Shown in pieces: positions 60,418 to 64,000 of a stretch of DNA of 64,000 nt. The notes beneath the pieces are model-generated. The model made no database searches and had not been told where the DNA came from. It saw only the letters and a program-made list of their open reading frames with translations. The stretch is from Myxococcus xanthus (GTDB taxonomy: Bacteria > Myxococcota > Myxococcia > Myxococcales > Myxococcaceae). How positions within the stretch are numbered: the first letter of the stretch is position 1; the number at the start of each line of letters is the position of its first letter. Location of the stretch: assembly GCF_900106535.1 (NCBI RefSeq), contig NZ_FNOH01000014.1, positions 62,001 to 126,000 on the forward strand, given 5' to 3'. The position numbers and the translations under genes are program-made.

Positions 60418-63400
60418 TCATCCGCGACAGTGCCCCAGCTCGGTCCGCGCGTCCGCCGTCTCCTGGACATAGGCCTTGCGCCACACGGACAGCTCCTCCC
60501 AGGCGCGGCGGGCCTCTCCGCAGGCCTCTTCCACCGCGCCCGTCAACCGAAGCGCCCGCGCGAGCCGGCGGCGCAGCCTGGGAACGCGGGCGGAGACCAC
60601 CTGCCGGGCCGTGAGGTCCGCCAGCGCGGTCCGCAGTGGCGCCAGGGCCTCGGCGGGCTGACCTCGCGCGAGATGGACGTCCCCCAGCACCAGCAGCGCC
60701 TCGATGCGCTCGGACGACGAAGGCCCCAGGTCCCGCTCCATGGCCACGAGCGCCTGGTCCACATGACGACGGGCCTCGTCCACCTGCCCGAGAAAGAGGA
60801 GGGCATCCGCCATGTAGCGCAGTCCCGAGCCATCCATCTCTCCCTTGTCGGCCAGGGGCCGCTGGAGCGAGACGCCGCGAGCGTGGAAGCCACGGGCCTC
60901 GTCCGGACGCCCCAGGAGACGCAACAGCCGGCCCACCTCGTGCGCATCCAGCGCCACCTCAGGGTGGGTGGCGCCATAGGCACGCTCGCGATGCGCCAGG
61001 AGGCCTCGGGCATACTCCAGCTCCGGCAAACGCTCGCCCTGCTCGCCCAGCACCCCCAGCCGATTCGACTTCACCCCTATCAACACCGGGCTGTCGGCGG
61101 CCACGCTCTTGAGCGCCACGGCCCAGCTCTCCTCCGCGGCCTCCCGCGCCTGGGCCGCATGCCCCCACTCGACGTAGACGAGGGTCAGGTTGGACAAGGT
61201 CCGGGCCACCGACAGGTTCTCCGAACCCAGCGTCTGGCGAAGGATGCCCAGCGCCCGCTTGAGGACGGCCTCGGCGCTCGATAGCTCCCCCAGAAGGGCC
61301 AGCGTGCCCCCCAGGTTCGACAGGGCCCGTCCCGTGTCCCGGTGCGCCGGCCCGAAGTGCTTCTCATGGACGCGCAGCGCCTCCTCCTGCCAACGCTTCG
61401 CCTCCAGCAACCGTCCCTGTTGCCGAGCCAGCAATCCCAGCCGGCCGTTCAGCTCCGCGCGCGTGAACGTCTGGCCCCGGGCGCTGGCGGTTTCCAGCAA
61501 GGCACGGAGCAGCGACTCGGCCTCCGAGAAGCGGCCCTCCTGCTCCAGGAGCTCCGCCTGCACCTGGTCCAGCAGGATGTCCAGCTCGGCGTCTCGCAGC
61601 GTCTCCGCCAGGGCCCGGGCGCGATGGAGGAAGGGCCATGCCTCCTGGGGCCGTCCCATTCCGTACCCATGCAGCCAGGCCTGGAAGTGCAGCACCCGCG
61701 CGAGCACGCCCAGATGCCGCCCTGCCTCGGCCGCCAGAGCACCCTGGACCAGGGACTCGCGCGCGTCCTCGAATGCCCCCGCGTCCTCCTGCAATCGCGA
61801 GCAGAGGTGATGCGCCTCGGCTTCCAGCGGCCGATGATGGGTGGCGAGCGCACGCGCTCGGGCGGCAAGCGCGATTCGCAGGCCCTCGGGGGTATGCCCC
61901 GCGAGCCTCTTCGCGTTCGCCCGCGCGAGCTCCGCGCGCACCGCGTCCACCTCCACACGCGCCTTCGGGTCCTCCGGCGGAGACACGGCCTCCTGCAACG
62001 TGCGCACGTCCGCGCACCCGCCCACGCCGCCGAGCGAGGCCCCCAGCGCGAAGCCCCGCTCCACCGTCCGCGCGTCCGCGCCCTGGAGCGCCGCCGTCAG
62101 CCGCGACAGCTCTCCCAGCCGTTGGTCCAGGCACGTCATCCGCAGCCCCAGCGCCGCTTCCGACTGCTCGCCGAAGACACGCGTCGCCTCGCACGCGGAC
62201 TGATGCGCGCGCGTCCAGTCCTGCGTCCACTGCTCCAGCGTGGAGGCCACGGCCTGGAACGAGGCCTCGGCCGCGGGGTCTCCCGTCCCCAGAAAGGCCT
62301 GACGCGTGGACTCACGCACGGACGCGTCCCAGATGCCCTCGAGGTGCCGTTCACTGCCCTGGCAGACTTCGCTCGGCGCCGCCGCGGAAGGCCCCAGCAC
62401 GAGGAACCCCAGGCCCACCAGTCCTCCCGCGAGCACCGCCGTGGCCGCGCTGCGCTTCCAGGCCCCCACCTCCCGCGCGAGGCGGGCTCGCAGCACCTGC
62501 ATGGACTCGAAGCGCCGCGACGGGTCCACGGAGAGGCCCCGCCGCACCACGGCCTTGAGCCACGAGGGCACGCCCCGCTGCTCCGGCCGCACCTCCTGGC
62601 GCTGCATGGATGCCAGGAGCTCCTCGCGCGTGGCACCCGCGAAGGGCCGCTGCCCGTTGAGCGCCTCGTAGAGCGCGACGCAGAAGGCGAACTGGTCCGA
62701 ACGGGCATCTCCCCGCTCTCCGCGAAGCTGCTCCGGCGCGCCATAGGCGGGCGTCCCCAGGAACGCGCCAGTGACGGTGAGTGGCGCCTCGCAGGAGTCG
62801 ATGGCCGCATCCTCCCGAGGAGGCCCCATTCCCACCGCGGCGTTGGCCAGGCCAAAGTCGGTGATGCGCACCTGACCGTCGCGCGTCAGCAGGACGTTGT
62901 CGGGCTTGAAGTCGCGGTGGATGATGCCCAGCGCGTGCGTGGCCGCGAGCCCATCCGCCGCCTGGGTGAAGCGCGCCAGGATTTCCCGGCGCGTGCGCGG
63001 CTTCTCCGCCAGCCACCGCCGGAGCGTGCCGCCCTCGACGAGCTCCATCACCAGGAAGAGCTGTCCCTGGAACTCGCCCACGTCATGCAACTGGGCGACA
63101 TGGGGATGCGACAGGCGGGCCATCGTGCGGGCCTCGCGCTCCAATCGCTGACGTGCCTGGGCCAGCGAGTCCTCCCCAAGCCTCGCGAGGTTCAGCAGCT
63201 TCAGCGCCACCTTGCGGTCCAGCTCCGGGTCATAGGCCGCATGGACGCGCCCCATGCCACCTTCGCCGAGCAACCCGAGCACCACGTACCGTCCCACCCG
63301 CGCACCGGAGACGAGCAGCCCCGTGTCGACCAACGGGGGAGGACTCTCCAGCCCCCCCAGCGCGGCGAGCACGCTCCGGCACTCCGAGCAGGCGGAGACA

Positions 63401-63483
63401 TGCTGGCGCACCGTCGTCATGCCCTCGGGGTCCAACGCGCCGTTCGCGAACCCCGAAAGCGCGTTCTCATCCGGGCAGCTCAC
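60418..63483 (-). CDS. Zinc-finger/Ser-Thr kinase/TPR protein coupled to a sigma factor
   Basis: 1021 aa. Residues 1-40 form a ZAS-type anti-sigma zinc finger: H28-x3-C32-x2-C35 (HVSACSECRSV). The kinase domain spans 66-330: glycine loop GEGGMGRV (73-80), Lys95, HRDFKPDN (189-196) and DFG (209-211). A membrane segment (ATAVLAGGLVGLGFLVLG) follows, then about 650 residues of TPR-like helical pairs (ALSNLGGTLALLGELSSAEA, LYVEWGHAAQAREAAEESWA). The stop of the upstream sigma gene overlaps this start by 4 nt. It probably senses a signal through the TPR part and relays it to the coupled sigma factor. It converges on the chitinase gene. Confidence 0.9.
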   Translation of the reverse strand: MSCPDENALSGFANGALDPEGMTTVRQHVSACSECRSVLAALGGLESPPPLVDTGLLVSGARVGRYVVLGLLGEGGMGRVHAAYDPELDRKVALKLLNLARLGEDSLAQARQRLEREARTMARLSHPHVAQLHDVGEFQGQLFLVMELVEGGTLRRWLAEKPRTRREILARFTQAADGLAATHALGIIHRDFKPDNVLLTRDGQVRITDFGLANAAVGMGPPREDAAIDSCEAPLTVTGAFLGTPAYGAPEQLRGERGDARSDQFAFCVALYEALNGQRPFAGATREELLASMQRQEVRPEQRGVPSWLKAVVRRGLSVDPSRRFESMQVLRARLAREVGAWKRSAATAVLAGGLVGLGFLVLGPSAAAPSEVCQGSERHLEGIWDASVRESTRQAFLGTGDPAAEASFQAVASTLEQWTQDWTRAHQSACEATRVFGEQSEAALGLRMTCLDQRLGELSRLTAALQGADARTVERGFALGASLGGVGGCADVRTLQEAVSPPEDPKARVEVDAVRAELARANAKRLAGHTPEGLRIALAARARALATHHRPLEAEAHHLCSRLQEDAGAFEDARESLVQGALAAEAGRHLGVLARVLHFQAWLHGYGMGRPQEAWPFLHRARALAETLRDAELDILLDQVQAELLEQEGRFSEAESLLRALLETASARGQTFTRAELNGRLGLLARQQGRLLEAKRWQEEALRVHEKHFGPAHRDTGRALSNLGGTLALLGELSSAEAVLKRALGILRQTLGSENLSVARTLSNLTLVYVEWGHAAQAREAAEESWAVALKSVAADSPVLIGVKSNRLGVLGEQGERLPELEYARGLLAHRERAYGATHPEVALDAHEVGRLLRLLGRPDEARGFHARGVSLQRPLADKGEMDGSGLRYMADALLFLGQVDEARRHVDQALVAMERDLGPSSSERIEALLVLGDVHLARGQPAEALAPLRTALADLTARQVVSARVPRLRRRLARALRLTGAVEEACGEARRAWEELSVWRKAYVQETADARTELGHCRG

Positions 63484-64000
63484 TCGCGCCCCTCCAGCAG
63501 GCCCGAGAGGCTCAAGTCCAACCGTCCATGGATGGCGCGCATCACGCTGTCCACTTCCGGCTCGGGCAACGACAGGCGTTCAGCGAGCGCGCGCCGCGTC
63601 CGTTTCTCCAGCAGCGACTGCACCGCGGTGAGCCGGCGTGAGAGGGTGGACTTGTGCAGGTCGAACAGGGCGCCCATGCGCTCCAGGGAGAGGCGCTCGA
63701 CGAAGTGCAGCCGCAGCAACTCCCGGTCTTCATCGTCCAGCGAGGCCACCGCCCGGACGAAGGCCGCGCGCACATGCCCCCGTGCCTCCTCCCGCACGAA
63801 GCCCAGCTCCAGGCCGCCCGGCGCGGGGTGTTCGGCGAGCACCTCGGCCTCGACGTGGGACGCTTCTCCCAGCGCCTTGCGCATCCGCAGCGCGAGCCTT
63901 GTCGCGGAGATGCTCACCCAGTGCAGCAGCGGGCCCGCGCCCGCGTAGCCGAGCAACCGGGACGGAGCCTCCGCGCGAGGCATCAGGAGGTTGGCCCGGA
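63480..64000 (-). CDS. Sigma-70 family RNA polymerase sigma factor, Myxococcales type (partial, N-terminus off the right edge)
   Basis: At least 173 codons, running off the right edge. The frame continues upstream of the internal ATG at 63983 (ANLLMPRAEAPSRLLGYAG), so that ATG is probably not the start. The conserved GYAGAGPLLHWVSISATRLA region is family-specific. A sigma-4-like helix-turn-helix follows near the end (LRLHFVERLSLERMGALFDL, then HKSTLSRRLTAVQSLLEKR). This matches the Myxococcales-family sigma-70 group that commonly accompanies kinases. It overlaps the kinase gene by 4 nt (ATGA). Sigma-2 identity is beyond the window. Confidence 0.8.
   Translation of the reverse strand, partial: RANLLMPRAEAPSRLLGYAGAGPLLHWVSISATRLALRMRKALGEASHVEAEVLAEHPAPGGLELGFVREEARGHVRAAFVRAVASLDDEDRELLRLHFVERLSLERMGALFDLHKSTLSRRLTAVQSLLEKRTRRALAERLSLPEPEVDSVMRAIHGRLDLSLSGLLEGRE

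Noticed and set aside
61342..63948. An 868-codon rightward frame opposite the kinase and sigma genes
   Set aside because: The antisense side carries no domain, while the sense side has kinase, zinc-finger and TPR motifs.
63903..63983. ATG 63983 as the sigma-factor start
   Set aside because: The frame continues without a stop beyond it to the window edge (ANLLMPRAEAPS), and the family needs a longer N-terminus.

Overview
The window is very GC-rich (about 70 %), densely coded DNA from a myxobacterium, most likely a Myxococcaceae member such as Myxococcus or Corallococcus. This is inferred from content rather than from a search. It holds two eukaryotic-type Ser/Thr kinases, one of them translationally coupled to a Myxococcales-type sigma-70 factor. 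It also holds many large lipoproteins (kelch, HYDIN-type, M1 peptidase), secreted hydrolases (S8 protease, GH18 chitinase, lipase), a Thg1-like protein and a SafC-like O-methyltransferase. No rRNA, tRNA, CRISPR array, IS element or prophage was recognised. The sequence looks chromosomal, with one small decaying patch at about 8.9-10.8 kb.

Layout. 0-4.5 kb: a partial YyaL/DUF255 protein, a GT39-type glycosyltransferase and an aquaporin carrying a degenerate ArsC/LMW-PTP-like tail. 4.5-8.9 kb: a leftward DUF3419 - GNAT - heme-oxygenase-like iron enzyme operon, facing a rightward fatty-acid desaturase - PAP2/IPC-synthase-like pair. Together these look like a lipid-modification locus. 8.9-10.8 kb: remnants of a SnoaL-like protein and an S41 peptidase flank an MFS transporter split by one in-frame stop. 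10.8-14.1 kb: a CAP-domain lipoprotein, a DUF350 membrane protein with a transglutaminase-like protein, and a Thg1-like/polynucleotide-kinase-like pair that suggests RNA end repair. 14.3-25.7 kb: a subtilase, a degenerate GyrB-like protein, an SF1B helicase, a 59-aa protein behind paired inverted repeats, an alpha/beta hydrolase, a HYDIN/vWA lipoprotein and a Ser/Thr kinase. 25.7-33.8 kb: a GFA protein, a cytosolic PhnD-like protein, a double-TerB protein with TtcA, RNase D, an M1 peptidase lipoprotein, an O-methyltransferase and a Cys-rich four-helix protein.

33.8-50.7 kb: a frameshifted TPR-like gene, two uncharacterised cell-envelope proteins, an M32 carboxypeptidase, a GAF histidine kinase with a small coupled partner, RF3, RidA, an amphipathic-helix/beta protein, an OmpR/EnvZ-type pair, a PolX-N-terminal-like HhH protein, a secreted lipase and a 14-repeat kelch lipoprotein. 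50.7-64 kb: an orphan siderophore-binding protein behind a possible Fur box, a three-gene ABC-2 exporter, an Rsm22-type methyltransferase, a proline iminopeptidase, a YhfC-type membrane protease, a GH18 chitinase, and a zinc-finger/kinase/TPR protein coupled to a sigma factor that runs off the right edge.

The most interesting loci are the DUF3419-GNAT-iron-enzyme operon, the aquaporin-ArsC-like fusion, the Thg1-like/PNK-like pair and the GyrB-like protein that has lost its ATP-binding residues. All functional statements rest on reading translated sequence and motifs by eye. No database search was run.
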